NCBI GenBank assembly: GCA_937926205.1
Contig: CALEYL010000005.1
Location: forward strand, 1 to 64,000
Direction of reading: 5' to 3'
DNA from: an uncultured Saprospiraceae bacterium
Lineage (GTDB): Bacteria; Bacteroidota; Bacteroidia; Chitinophagales; Saprospiraceae
DNA length: 64,000 nucleotides
Part shown: positions 27,701-37,000 of the stretch, in pieces
How the letters are laid out: the number at the start of each line of letters is the position of its first letter
Numbering within the stretch: the first letter of the stretch is position 1
Position numbers and translations under genes: made by a program
Notes under the pieces: model-generated
Database searches by the model: none
The model's input: the letters and a program-made list of their open reading frames with translations, nothing else
Told to the model about the DNA's origin: nothing

Positions 27701-28570
27701 TTAAAAAATCCATCGATAGCCAAACATCAGGGTTATGGTAACGTGAATGATCATAATAATCAGCATGATCAGGGCAAATGGCAAATGTGCCACATGCCAG
27801 TATTTAAACAATTCCTGCATGGTGACCAGTCGTTCAATGCGGTTGTTTAAAGAAATTTCATTCTCCACCAGTTTTGAGATTTTTCGGGTGTCGGCCCCCG
27901 ACAAACCATTGCTGCGCAGCGTATTTTTGATCTGCCGCATGGTCTTTCTATCTTCAAAATATTTGCCAAAGACCCTCGAGAAGAAGTTACCCTGCATCCG
28001 CTGGCTGTTGATTTTCACCGCATCCAAAACAGATTGGTAACTGCCCGCGTCCAGTGCATAAGCACCTTTCAGAATTTCCCCAAGGTCTCCTTTTGATTCC
28101 CTGACTTCATTCAAACTCAATTCCCTGCCTTCAATGGTGCGCGGTATCTGTATGTAAATAAACCTGCCGATGACCCCGCTGATGACCACCGCCACCATGC
28201 TCCAGAAACTGATCGATACAATGCCGCCAAACTTAAAAGCGGTGTGAAACAAAATCATAACCGGCCCGAGACTGCAAAGAAAAATATGAAACTCCAACCA
28301 GTATTTTAATCGCCCAAACCGGGCAAGGAAACGAAATTTTTTCTTCGCCTGGTACCCAAATACGCCGATGATGATCAGCAGCGTGCCAACAATACCAAGG
28401 CCATGCCCAAAAACACCGCTTGGCTTAAACCAATCGTGATCCGGGTGATAAAACCGCTCTTCAATGGAAGTGCTGTAGTAGGAAATTCCTTTGTATAACA
28501 AAAACAGGAAAGTCAGAATAACAATACTCGCCAGTGTCGTAATGTAAATCTGATGCGCAAGTCGGGACAT
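27701..28570 (-). CDS. Cytochrome b-like membrane protein, first gene of the multiheme cluster
   Basis: A 289-residue protein with five hydrophobic helices (about 10-28, 53-72, 92-112, 118-140, 258-282) and a soluble helical loop (about 143-255). Candidate heme b ligands inside or at the edge of helices: His56, His95, His109, His259, His262 and His276; the last helix (WHVAHLPFALIMLIIMIIH) looks like a diheme b-type arrangement. No close named family is recognised. It heads the cluster, 52 bp before the flavoprotein gene, and would carry electrons across the inner membrane or exchange them with quinone. Its start is ATG at 28570. Confidence 0.7.
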   Translation of the reverse strand: MSRLAHQIYITTLASIVILTFLFLLYKGISYYSTSIEERFYHPDHDWFKPSGVFGHGLGIVGTLLIIIGVFGYQAKKKFRFLARFGRLKYWLEFHIFLCSLGPVMILFHTAFKFGGIVSISFWSMVAVVISGVIGRFIYIQIPRTIEGRELSLNEVRESKGDLGEILKGAYALDAGSYQSVLDAVKINSQRMQGNFFSRVFGKYFEDRKTMRQIKNTLRSNGLSGADTRKISKLVENEISLNNRIERLVTMQELFKYWHVAHLPFALIMLIIMIIHVTITLMFGYRWIF

Positions 28571-28919
28571 AGTAGAAGCGTTAATTCTGATCCTGTAATT
28601 TAGCCATAATTATTGACTTATACAAAGAAAAACAATTGGTTTTATGGTCAGAAAAAATAAAATAAACCGGGAGGAATTAAGAGAAAAATGTTTTCTGGAG
28701 CAGCTTTATTATTCCGTATCGTATTAAAGAGTATCGCCGGATGTATCTGCTTATATTCGGAAAAAAATAAAAAAGGGTTGCTTTAGGTGGTAAAATTAAC
28801 AGGGCAATTTTTTCGCAAGTGCGTCTAAGGGATGCTGTACTATCCGGTTAAATCCGGGATACACAAAGAAAACGCTGCTACCTCAAAAAGATACAAAAGT
28901 TAAATAAAACCAAAAACAC
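28571..28919. other. Divergent intergenic region between the cytochrome cluster and tetR
   Basis: About 350 bp, AT-rich, with no ORF. On the minus strand TTTCTTTG (one mismatch to TAnnTTTG) lies about 60 bp before the cytochrome b-like gene and could be its -7 element, but no convincing -33 was found. Nothing else was recognised. Confidence 0.3.
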
Positions 28920-28950
28920 TTGCACATACCAATTAGTATGTTCATCTTTG
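28920..28950 (+). promoter_or_regulatory. tetR promoter with embedded TetR operator
   Basis: The palindrome ACATACCAATTAGTATGT lies at 28924-28941, in the 20-nt spacer between TTG (28920-28922) and CATCTTTG (28943-28950, one mismatch to TAnnTTTG). The same palindrome, differing at two central bases, precedes the NmrA-type gene. This fits autorepression by the TetR protein. Confidence 0.65.
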
Positions 28951-28954
28951 TGTC

Positions 28955-29563
28955 ATGATCGACACGCGTCAGAATATTTTGGAAAAAAACTACGAAGCCA
29001 TGCATCGCCAGGGCTTTCAGGGGGTCCGTCCAGATAAGGTGATCAGCGAACTGGGCATCACCAAAGGCGCATTTTATCACTATTTCCCAAGCAAACTGGA
29101 ATTGGGCTACGCCGTTGTGGACGAAATCATCGGACCGCGATACACCGGACTATGGAAGCAACTGGATTACCACCAGGGGCATCCGGTTGAAGGCATTGTG
29201 TGGTGCCTTGAGGGCATTCGCTCCGGCATGAACGCAACGCAATGCGAACTGGGTTGCCCGCTCAACAACCTCATCAACGAAATGGCGCCGCTGGATGAAG
29301 GTTTCCGCAAACGCCTGCAAGCCATCATGGAAGCCATGCACAGCGCCATTTCCCGGGCCCTGCAACGCGCAGCAGACAAAGGTTTGCTGAACAAAAATAT
29401 TGACGCTGACAATTACGCTTACTTCATACTCGCAGCCATGGAAGGCTGTTTCAGTGTGGGTAAATCCATGCAGGATAAAGGGGCTTTTGATGCCGCTATG
29501 GATGCGTTGATAGCAACGCTGCGGGAGATTAAGAGGGAGTCTCAAAAGGCAAATGGGCAATAA
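28955..29563 (+). CDS. TetR/AcrR-family transcriptional regulator
   Basis: A 202-residue regulator. The N-terminal helix-turn-helix is typical: ILEKNYEAMHRQGFQG, VISELGITKGAFYHYFPSKLELGYAVVDE (two pieces, residues about 8-55). The C-terminal half is an all-helical ligand and dimer domain with CELGCPLNNLINEMA, common in TetR proteins next to small reductase genes. Matching 18-bp operators lie in its own promoter and in front of the NmrA-type gene downstream, so it probably controls both. The ligand is unknown. It is divergent from the cytochrome cluster; a direct role in cytochrome control is possible but no operator copy lies closer to that side. Confidence 0.92.
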   Translation: MIDTRQNILEKNYEAMHRQGFQGVRPDKVISELGITKGAFYHYFPSKLELGYAVVDEIIGPRYTGLWKQLDYHQGHPVEGIVWCLEGIRSGMNATQCELGCPLNNLINEMAPLDEGFRKRLQAIMEAMHSAISRALQRAADKGLLNKNIDADNYAYFILAAMEGCFSVGKSMQDKGAFDAAMDALIATLREIKRESQKANGQ

Positions 29564-29727
29564 GCAAATGGGCGAAATTTATCCCGAAAAGCAGTTTGTT
29601 ACTCAAAAATAGTCCAATATTTGGTTCAATCTAAGCTCCCCGCTGAGCGGGACGGGCTTTGCCATTTTGCCATTTTTGAGACGGGCTTTTCACAATGCTT
29701 CAGGGAAGCATTTTTTTTGGCCCTACA

Positions 29728-29745
29728 ACATACCAACCAGTATGT
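29728..29745. promoter_or_regulatory. TetR operator in front of the NmrA-type gene
   Basis: ACATACCAACCAGTATGT, a palindrome with 6-bp arms ACATAC/GTATGT, 38 bp upstream of the start codon. It differs from the operator at 28924-28941 only in two central bases, supporting control by the adjacent TetR protein. Confidence 0.7.
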
Positions 29746-29783
29746 ATGTAATTAATTAATTTTCATCATAAATCATTAAAATC

Positions 29784-30674
29784 ATGTACGTCATCACAGG
29801 AGCCTCCGGGCATACAGGCCAGCGCGCCGCACACAAATTACTCGAAGCAGGCAAAGAAGTCGTGGTCGTCGGCCGCAGCCCCGAAAGACTGGCAGGCCTG
29901 GTGGCCAAAGGCGCTCATGCCGCCATTGGCGATTTGTCGGATGCCGCATTTCTGACGCAAACCTTCAAAGGTGCAAGGGCGGTCTATGCCCTGATTCCCC
30001 CAAATGCCGGCGCTTCCGATTTCCGCGCTTATCAGAACGCCATCAGCGATGCCATCACAACAGCCGTTCGCGAATCGGGTGTACCCCACGTTGTGACCCT
30101 TTCCAGCATCGGCGCGCACAGCCCGGAAACGGGGGTAGTTGCAGGACTACACGAATTTGAGCAGAAATTAGCCGCAGCGGTTCCACAAGCAAATGTACTT
30201 CATCTTCGCGCCGGTTTTTTCATGCAGAATTTCTTAGGCAGCATCGGCATCATCAAAGGCATGGGCATCAATGGGGGATTCCCATTCGACGGCAGCATTA
30301 AAACAGCCATGGTCCATACCAACGACATAGGCGACGTTGCGGCCAAACACTTGCTGGCACTCGATTTTACAGGCCATAGCCATACCTATGTTGCTGGTCC
30401 GGAAGACCTGTCCATGGCAGAAGCAACGGCGATTCTCGGCGCCGCCATTGGCAAGCCTGAGCTGCCCTGGGTAACTTTTTCGTATGAAGATGCGCGGAAT
30501 GGGATGGTACAGGCAGGTTTCAGCGCCAGCCTCGCTGAGGAGTACGTGCAGTTCAGCCGCTCCGCGAACGAAGGCATTCTGATGGGCGACTACCAGCGCA
30601 AATCGGAATACAGCACACCAACTACGCTGGCACATTTTGCAAAAACGGAATTTGCGCCCGCGTTTCAGGCATAA
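29784..30674 (+). CDS. NmrA-like NAD(P)-binding atypical short-chain reductase
   Basis: A 296-residue protein with an N-terminal Rossmann motif TGASGHTGQRAAHKLL and a VVGRSPERL loop for NADP(H). TLSSIGAH in the middle replaces the classical Tyr-x3-Lys context of SDR enzymes, as in NmrA/QOR2-type quinone reductases and redox sensors. Probably cytoplasmic, reducing quinones or sensing the NADP state; the substrate is not readable. The TetR operator 38 bp upstream and the neighbouring tetR gene indicate inducible expression. It ends before a strong hairpin. Confidence 0.88.
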   Translation: MYVITGASGHTGQRAAHKLLEAGKEVVVVGRSPERLAGLVAKGAHAAIGDLSDAAFLTQTFKGARAVYALIPPNAGASDFRAYQNAISDAITTAVRESGVPHVVTLSSIGAHSPETGVVAGLHEFEQKLAAAVPQANVLHLRAGFFMQNFLGSIGIIKGMGINGGFPFDGSIKTAMVHTNDIGDVAAKHLLALDFTGHSHTYVAGPEDLSMAEATAILGAAIGKPELPWVTFSYEDARNGMVQAGFSASLAEEYVQFSRSANEGILMGDYQRKSEYSTPTTLAHFAKTEFAPAFQA

Positions 30675-30686
30675 CGGAGGTGAAGT

Positions 30687-30728
30687 AGGTGTCTCAAAAG
30701 GAAGCTATAAAGCCCTTTTGAGACACTT
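30687..30728. terminator. Bidirectional hairpin terminator
   Basis: GTGTCTCAAAAGG at 30689-30701 pairs with 30714-30726 (13 bp, loop 12 nt). It lies between the convergent NmrA-type and ArsC-like genes. Confidence 0.6.
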
Positions 30729-30740
30729 CTTCCAATGAAA

Positions 30741-31100
30741 TCATATCAGCTTAAAAATATCGGTCGGCGTCAGGCAAAAGACGGCTTTGTCGCCGCGAAT
30801 GGCAATTGGGCCTCTAATGAGTTCGGGATTGAATTTCAGGACGTTGATCCAGTCTGGCTCTTCGAAGTCGCGGCCACGGATGTTTTCCTGGTAATAAGGA
30901 TGCGCTTTATTAAGCAATTCTTTTGGATGCAGCGCCAGCGCCTGAAGAATTTGCTGCCAGGTGGTAACGGTAGAAGCGGATTTTTCAAAAGTGTAGCTCT
31001 TGATGTGAGACACCACACTTTGCGCGTAGGCAAGGGTCATGCGGTCAGTCCGGGAACCCTCGTTGTAATACATTAAAATCTCCCTTTGATTGGTTAGCAT
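30741..31100 (-). CDS. ArsC/Spx-family thioredoxin-fold protein lacking the catalytic Cys
   Basis: A 119-residue protein. The C-terminal half (LLNKAHPYYQ, DWINVLKFNPELIRGPIAIRG, LTPTDIFKL) matches the ArsC/Spx fold. In arsenate reductase the N-terminal loop carries the reactive Cys; here it reads MYYNEGSRTDRMTLAYAQS with no Cys in the whole protein. It is therefore unlikely to be an arsenate reductase and is better viewed as a Spx-like binding protein or a redox-dead paralogue. An ATG nine codons in (31073) is an alternative start. Confidence 0.75.
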   Translation of the reverse strand: MLTNQREILMYYNEGSRTDRMTLAYAQSVVSHIKSYTFEKSASTVTTWQQILQALALHPKELLNKAHPYYQENIRGRDFEEPDWINVLKFNPELIRGPIAIRGDKAVFCLTPTDIFKLI

Positions 31101-31270
31101 GATTCTTGTATTGATATTGTGAATAATAGCAATATTCTATTTTACAATTTCTGCAAGTTACGGAATTTTATTCATAAAGTAAAGCCAAAAATATTTCATT
31201 TGGATTTAAAAGTCATTGTAACAAATTTTAAAAAAAACGTTATGTAGCTTTGCGAAAGATAATCAAAAGC

Positions 31271-32908
31271 ATGAAAGTACTACTGTCTGCCTGCCTGCTT
31301 TGCTGTGCAGTTTTTGCGTTTGGCCAATCTGTTGAGGAGTTGGAGCAGAAACTGAAAGAAGCGGAAACGAGCAAAGAAAAGATGCTCTACAGTTTCGAGT
31401 TGGGCCAGGCCTATCTCCGTACCAATACCACAAAAGCGCTGGAATACGGCAAGGATGCGCACAATTTGGCCACCCAACAGAACAATCCCGGCATGGCCGC
31501 CCAATCCGCCTATTTGGTTGCTGAAGCGTACGAACGTGCCCGCGATGACCGCAATGTGGAAGTTTGGCTGAAAAGTGCGTATAGTTTTGCCAAACAGGCA
31601 AAAGATTCTGATCTGATCATTAAGAGTGTGGATAAGCGCAGCCGTTTGGCCAAAAAACAGCGCAATGAACAACGCGCCATTCAGATCTACGAAGAAGCCT
31701 TCACTTATTTTAGCCAGAAAGGAACCAGCATCAGTGATCTGGAAAACAACTTCGACCTGCAAAAAGCAGGCATTGACCGCCAAAAGCGCGATCTGGAAAA
31801 AGAACGCGACAAACTGGAGTTCGAAGTGCGCAACCTTTCTGCCGAACGCGACCAGCTCAGCAATGACAAGTCCAACCTCGAAGTCCGTCAGGAGCAGTTG
31901 GTGAAAGAAACCCAGCGGAAATCCAGCGAACTTTCTACCAAGCAGGAAGAAATCGAAACCATTGAAGAAGAAAAACAGCGCATCGAAGAAGAGAAGAAGA
32001 TGAAGGAGCGCCTCATCAGTACGCTCAATAAAGAGGCACTGGCCGACTCTCTGGTGTTGTCCGAGCGGGAACTTGCCGTAGAAAAGGCTAACTCTGCCCT
32101 CGCAAAGGAAAAAACATACCGCAATTACCTCTACATCGGTGCAGGCTTTCTGGTTATGCTGGCTTTTCTGATGTTTTTACTCTACAGCTCCAGCCGCCGC
32201 TCCAGACGAAAAATTGAAGAAAAAAGCCGCCTCATTGACATGGAACGCGAGAAGTCGGACGAGTTGTTGCTTAACATTCTGCCTGCCGCGATTGCTACGG
32301 AATTGAAGCAGTTCAGCAAGGTGAAAGCACGCCGCTACGAAGAAGTGACGGTGATGTTCGTCGACTTCAAAAACTTCACCACCATCTCAGAACAACTGAC
32401 GCCGGAAGACCTGGTAGAAGAGCTGGACCGCTGTTTCAAAGGATTCGACTTCATCATCCACCAGTATCCTGATGTGGAAAAGATCAAAACCATCGGCGAC
32501 GCCTACATGTGCGCAAGTGGCCTTTCTGAGCGCCGCTCTATGCCCTACAACATCATCCGCGCTGCCATGGAAATGCAGCAATTCCTGGAAGAACAGAAGC
32601 AGGAGCGCGTTCGTCTGGGCAAGCCTTACTTCGAAGCGCGCATTGGCCTGCATACGGGATCGGTGGTCGCCGGCGTGGTAGGCGTCAATAAATTTGCCTA
32701 CGACATCTGGGGCGACACGGTCAACATTGCATCCAGAATGGAAGGCAACTGCGAACCGGGCCGGATCAACATTTCAGAAACGACCCACGATCTGGTTAAA
32801 TACCAGTTCGAGTGCGAATACAGGGGCAAGATTGAAGCCAAAAACAAAGGCGCAGTCGACATGTACTACGTCAAAAAAGAATTGGTCGGCGTTGCCATTG
32901 CCTCATGA
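31271..32908 (+). CDS. Membrane-bound class III adenylate cyclase with periplasmic TPR-like sensor
   Basis: 545 residues from the ATG at 31271 (signal-like MKVLLSACLLCCAVFAFGQ); the frame extends to a TTG at 31250. Order: TPR-like helices (about 22-150), a long coiled coil (about 160-285), one transmembrane helix (about 292-315), a second coiled segment, then the cyclase domain (about 355-535). Metal-binding Asp365 (FVDFKNFT) and Asp410 (KTIGDAYM), and the adenine-selecting pair Lys406 and Asp478 (YDIWGDTVN), point to cAMP rather than cGMP. This architecture is common in Bacteroidota. The stop overlaps the cutC start by four bases, so the two genes are translationally coupled. Confidence 0.9.
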   Translation: MKVLLSACLLCCAVFAFGQSVEELEQKLKEAETSKEKMLYSFELGQAYLRTNTTKALEYGKDAHNLATQQNNPGMAAQSAYLVAEAYERARDDRNVEVWLKSAYSFAKQAKDSDLIIKSVDKRSRLAKKQRNEQRAIQIYEEAFTYFSQKGTSISDLENNFDLQKAGIDRQKRDLEKERDKLEFEVRNLSAERDQLSNDKSNLEVRQEQLVKETQRKSSELSTKQEEIETIEEEKQRIEEEKKMKERLISTLNKEALADSLVLSERELAVEKANSALAKEKTYRNYLYIGAGFLVMLAFLMFLLYSSSRRSRRKIEEKSRLIDMEREKSDELLLNILPAAIATELKQFSKVKARRYEEVTVMFVDFKNFTTISEQLTPEDLVEELDRCFKGFDFIIHQYPDVEKIKTIGDAYMCASGLSERRSMPYNIIRAAMEMQQFLEEQKQERVRLGKPYFEARIGLHTGSVVAGVVGVNKFAYDIWGDTVNIASRMEGNCEPGRINISETTHDLVKYQFECEYRGKIEAKNKGAVDMYYVKKELVGVAIAS

Positions 32909-33579
32909 CACGGCAGCTCGAAATCGTCTGTACCTCGCTCCGCGATGCGGTTGACGCCCAACAGGGGGGCGCCAACCGCATTGAGTTGTGCGCACGTCTC
33001 AGCACAGGCGGCCTTACACCTTCTGCTGCACTTTTGCGCAAAGTAAAAGCCAGCGTCCGGATTCCCGTTTTTGTCCTCATACGTCCGCGTGGCGGAGATT
33101 TTTGCTACACCGACGCCGAATGGGCGCGTCTGTTGCGCCAAATAGCCGAAGCCAAAGCCAATGGCGCCGACGGTATTGTTTGCGGCGCCCTACTCGCCGA
33201 TGGCCGTTTAGACGTTCTGCGCGCTGCCGAAATGGTGGCCGCTGCCGCTCCCCTGCCCTTCACTTTTCACAGGGCATTCGACCGCTGTTCCGATCCGCTG
33301 AATGCCATCGATCAACTGGCCAAACTGGGCGTACAGCGCATCCTCACTTCCGGGCAATATCCAAATGCTTTAGCGGGCATTGATAACCTGAAAACATACC
33401 ACCAATACGCCGCGGGTCGCCTGACGATTCTGGTTGGCGGCGGGGTGCGCCCCGAAAATTTACAGCAATTAATGCAGGTTGAAGGACTGAAAGAGTTTCA
33501 TTCCTCCGGAAGAGGGGGCGATGGCCAGGGGCGAAGGATCAGGAAAGCGGTGGAGGCGATGCGCGCTAAACTGCTCTAG
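32905..33579 (+). CDS. cutC: CutC family protein
   Basis: A 224-residue TIM-barrel protein of CutC type: GGANRIELCARLSTGGLTPS, VLIRPRGGDFCY, GADGIVCGAL, FHRAFDRC and RILTSGQ are the family blocks. It has been linked to copper homeostasis in E. coli, though a direct copper role is disputed and a hydrolase/aldolase-like chemistry is possible. It follows the cyclase with an ATGA overlap. Its last codons and the following 200 bp continue in one frame across the TAG into the remains of a secreted-protein gene (see next entry). Confidence 0.9.
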   Translation: MTRQLEIVCTSLRDAVDAQQGGANRIELCARLSTGGLTPSAALLRKVKASVRIPVFVLIRPRGGDFCYTDAEWARLLRQIAEAKANGADGIVCGALLADGRLDVLRAAEMVAAAAPLPFTFHRAFDRCSDPLNAIDQLAKLGVQRILTSGQYPNALAGIDNLKTYHQYAAGRLTILVGGGVRPENLQQLMQVEGLKEFHSSGRGGDGQGRRIRKAVEAMRAKLL

Positions 33580-33780
33580 TGTATCCTCCTGTTTGCTGGC
33601 AGCCTCACGCTCAGCGCCCAAAATCTGCTTAACGGCAGCTTTGAGCTTAACAGTGCGACATGCGGCTACGATTTTACGCCACAAGTATGTCATGCTGCTC
33701 ATCTCGAATACCGTTACCTCATTTTCACATTTTCCGCGGGCATTGGCCCCTTACTGAGCCAGAATCAAAACCTGGACTGA
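33580..33780 (+). pseudogene. Remnant of a secreted-protein N-terminus
   Basis: In frame after the cutC TAG, the bases encode CILLFAGSLTLSAQ followed by NLLNGSFELNSATCGYDF. This is a signal-peptide end plus the NGSFE opening that many Bacteroidota secreted proteins share. Translation stops at 33778 after nonsense-looking sequence. An ATG inside cutC (33559) would have supplied the missing MRAKLL start if the TAG were a sense codon. No intact continuation is present, so I read it as a decayed gene fragment. The following 33781-34032 shows no gene. Confidence 0.45.
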
Positions 33781-34032
33781 CCAAATTGCGCCGGGTAAAA
33801 GCCATCTGTTTGCCTTAGCGTAGATAAAAAATTATATGCTATTATTTTATCAAATTTAGAATAAAAAGCTAAATTGTCGCCATAATACAAAATTCCAGCG
33901 CCTTTTTCCTGATAAACAGACAATTGTATCCTGACCCATTTGTAAAATGTATTTGCCGTCAGGAAACTGGAAAAGTAGAAGCGCTAAAACAACCGCCTCT
34001 CCCTTTACCTTAACTTCTCACAAAGATCTGCC

Positions 34033-37000
34033 ATGCCAGCAACAGACCTCCAGTTTTACCTCAATGGCACGCTGATTTGCATCGAAAATGCAGATCCGAC
34101 CATTTTACTCGTCGACTACCTTCGCTCCGCCGAAGTTGGCCTTACCGGTACAAAAATGAACTGCAAACAAGGAGGCTGCGGGGTTTGCACCGTTATGCTT
34201 TCCTCTTTTGACATCACGACGGGCAAAATCGTCTCCCGCTCCATCAATTCCTGCATGCACCCACTCGTCGCCCTCGACGGCATGATGGTGACCACTGTGG
34301 AAGGTACGGGAAGCGTGCTTTCTGCCGTGAGCCGGGTACAGCAATGCCTGGCTCAAAACAATGGAACCCAATGCGGTTATTGCACACCGGGCTGGATCAT
34401 GAACATGACAGCTGCCCTCATACAAAAAGGGAATCAACCCGATGCTAAAATAGGTACCAAAAAAGAGATTGAGGCGCTGTTTGACGGAAATCTCTGCCGT
34501 TGCACCGGGTACAGACCCATTCTTTACGGATTTCAAAAAGAATTTGCCAGCGATTGGAAGCCGGAAGTGGACGAGAAAGGTACGATGACCTGTATCGTAG
34601 ACCCCGCTGAAAGTGTCAGCGTATCGCCAACCATTCCGGTACAGTTTCCAGCTGATTTAAAAAAACCTGCAAGGCCGGTTCACTACCAAAAAAACGGCTA
34701 TACCTGGCATCGTCCGCTTAGTGTCGCCGAAGCCCTCAAGCTGATGCAAGGCCACAAAGGAGACGACACGAGGCTGGTAGTAGGCAATACTTCCATTGGC
34801 GTGTACGACAAATACAAAGAAGACCCGCACCTGTTTATTGACATCTCTCAGCTCGCAGAACTAAGGCTCCGGGTGATTGAAAAGGAATACCTGGAGGTCG
34901 GAGCGGCCATTACTTACCTCGAATTCATCGACCTGCTTAACGCCGCTTTAGCCAGCCCCGCCATGAAAGACAAGCGCCATCAATCGGGGCTTCAGGCGGT
35001 AAAATACATGGCAGAGCGAACTGCCGGCAATGTCGTACGGGGTGCGGCAAGTCTGGGGGGCAACACCATGATGGTGGTGAAGCACATTAAAGAAGGGGCG
35101 CCCTTTCCCTCCGATATGTTCACAGCCCTGGCCATGATGGACGCTCAGGTGAGGATATTATGCCCGGGTTGGAAAAAAGCCAAAACAATGGGCATCCTGG
35201 ATTTTGCTACGGCATACACCAATTCTAAAGAACTCCAGGATGGCGTCTTGATACTAAGCTATTCCATTCCTTTCCAAAGCGCGTCTGTTTGCCAAACGTA
35301 TAAATGTGCGCTCCGCGAAGTAAACTCCCACAGCATTGTCAATGCGGGCATGCGGGTTCGTTTTGATAAAACAGGCAAAATTGCCGATGCTACGCTCATT
35401 CTTGGCGGCATTGGCCCGTTGGCATTCCACGCCGCCCTGGCAGAGCAATCCCTGCGCGGCAAAGCGCTGAATGAGGCAACACTAAATGCGGCCCTGTCCG
35501 CCTTGACGAAGGATGTGGAAACAGCCATAAAAAACAGCGAGAAAAGAATGAGTACCCTCCCCTGGGAGGGGTTCACCGATGCTTACCGGACCCACCTTGC
35601 ACAATCCTTTCTTTATAAATTTTTCGTGCAATTGATGGAAACTCAAAATGCTGCCGGCGTATCCGCACCAATTAGGTCGGCCGGTAAGCGCGTTCCAAGA
35701 CCTGTTTCCAGAGGCACCCAAAAATACAAATCCTATCCCAACGAATACCCGGTTAATCAGCCTTATATCAAGCTGGAGGCTTTTCTTCAAACGACGGGTG
35801 AAGCCATTTACCCGCAGGACATTCCGCTTCCGCGCAGAGGCCTGGAAGCCGCATTTGCGACAAGCCCCTACCCCGCTGCCGATGTACATTTCATCGTGCC
35901 CGGCAAAAAAGGCAAGGCCAGCACGCAGGCCGTACTGGCCGTTTTGAAAGCGAAGTTTCCCGACGTCGTAGATCTGGTAACGGCCGTAGATGTCCCGGGT
36001 AAAAAGGCCATCGGCCAGGGTGGCGATCAACCGCTTTTTTGCATCGGCATGGAGCAGCCCGATGAAGGAACGGTCACTGCTCATGGGCAGCCCCTTTGTA
36101 TGGTGTTGGCCAAAACGTATGTCGCCGCGCAGGATGCCGCGCAATTTCTGCTAAAATATTGTGTGCATTATGCCCCTAAAGAGCCGGTCATCAGCTTTAA
36201 ACAGGCCATTGAAAAAGGTAGCATTTTTGCCGATAAAGGCGCTTATCCTGTACACATCTGGAAAATCACAAGGGAAAAAACCAATGCCGGCTGGATAAAA
36301 CCAGCCCTTAATGACCTCCCTTCAACCCTAACTCTTGACCAAAATTCCTGCGTCGTGGTAAAAGGTGCTCAGGAAACAGGCAGTCAACTCCATTTTTACA
36401 TGGAATCCCAATCCTGCCTGGCCATTCCCGGCGAAGAAGCGCAATTGATCCTTCATCCATCCTCGCAGTCGCCGGACTCGATGCAGTCCAGCGCCGTAGC
36501 GGTACTGAAGCCCACAACCCCGAGGTCGGGTGAAGCAACCCCCAGACTCAACAAAGTAGACGTGCGGATAAAGCGCATTGGTGGCGGATATGGTGGCAAA
36601 TGCGATCAGTCGATGTTTGCTGCAGCCCCTGTTGCGGTCGCGGCATGGAAGCATCAGCTTCCGGTCCGTTTGGCCAACGTGCGGTCAGTAGATACTGCTG
36701 TTTATGGCCACCGACATCCCCTGCTGTCTAATTACGCCGTAGCCATCGTTGACAAAGGCCCGAACAGAGGTAAAATCATGGGTTGGCGTGCTGATTTTCA
36801 CATCGACGGCGGATACACCTATGACGCCTCGTTTGTGGTGAGCGACTGCATACAATTGCGCTGCGATACCGCCTATTTTGTCCCCAACTGGCAAACCTCT
36901 TCCGATGTTTGCAAAACAAACAAAGCCAGCAATACGGCTTTTCGCTCCATGGGGCTCGTACAGGGCCTGATCGCCCAGGAAGAAGCGCTGGAGGCAGCAG

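Noticed and set aside
28920..28950. TetR control of the divergent cytochrome cluster
   Set aside because: The operator lies in the tetR promoter, about 350 bp from the cluster start, and no copy is found nearer; the link is unproven.
30741..31100. Functional arsenate reductase (arsC)
   Set aside because: The catalytic Cys is missing and no arsenic genes are nearby.
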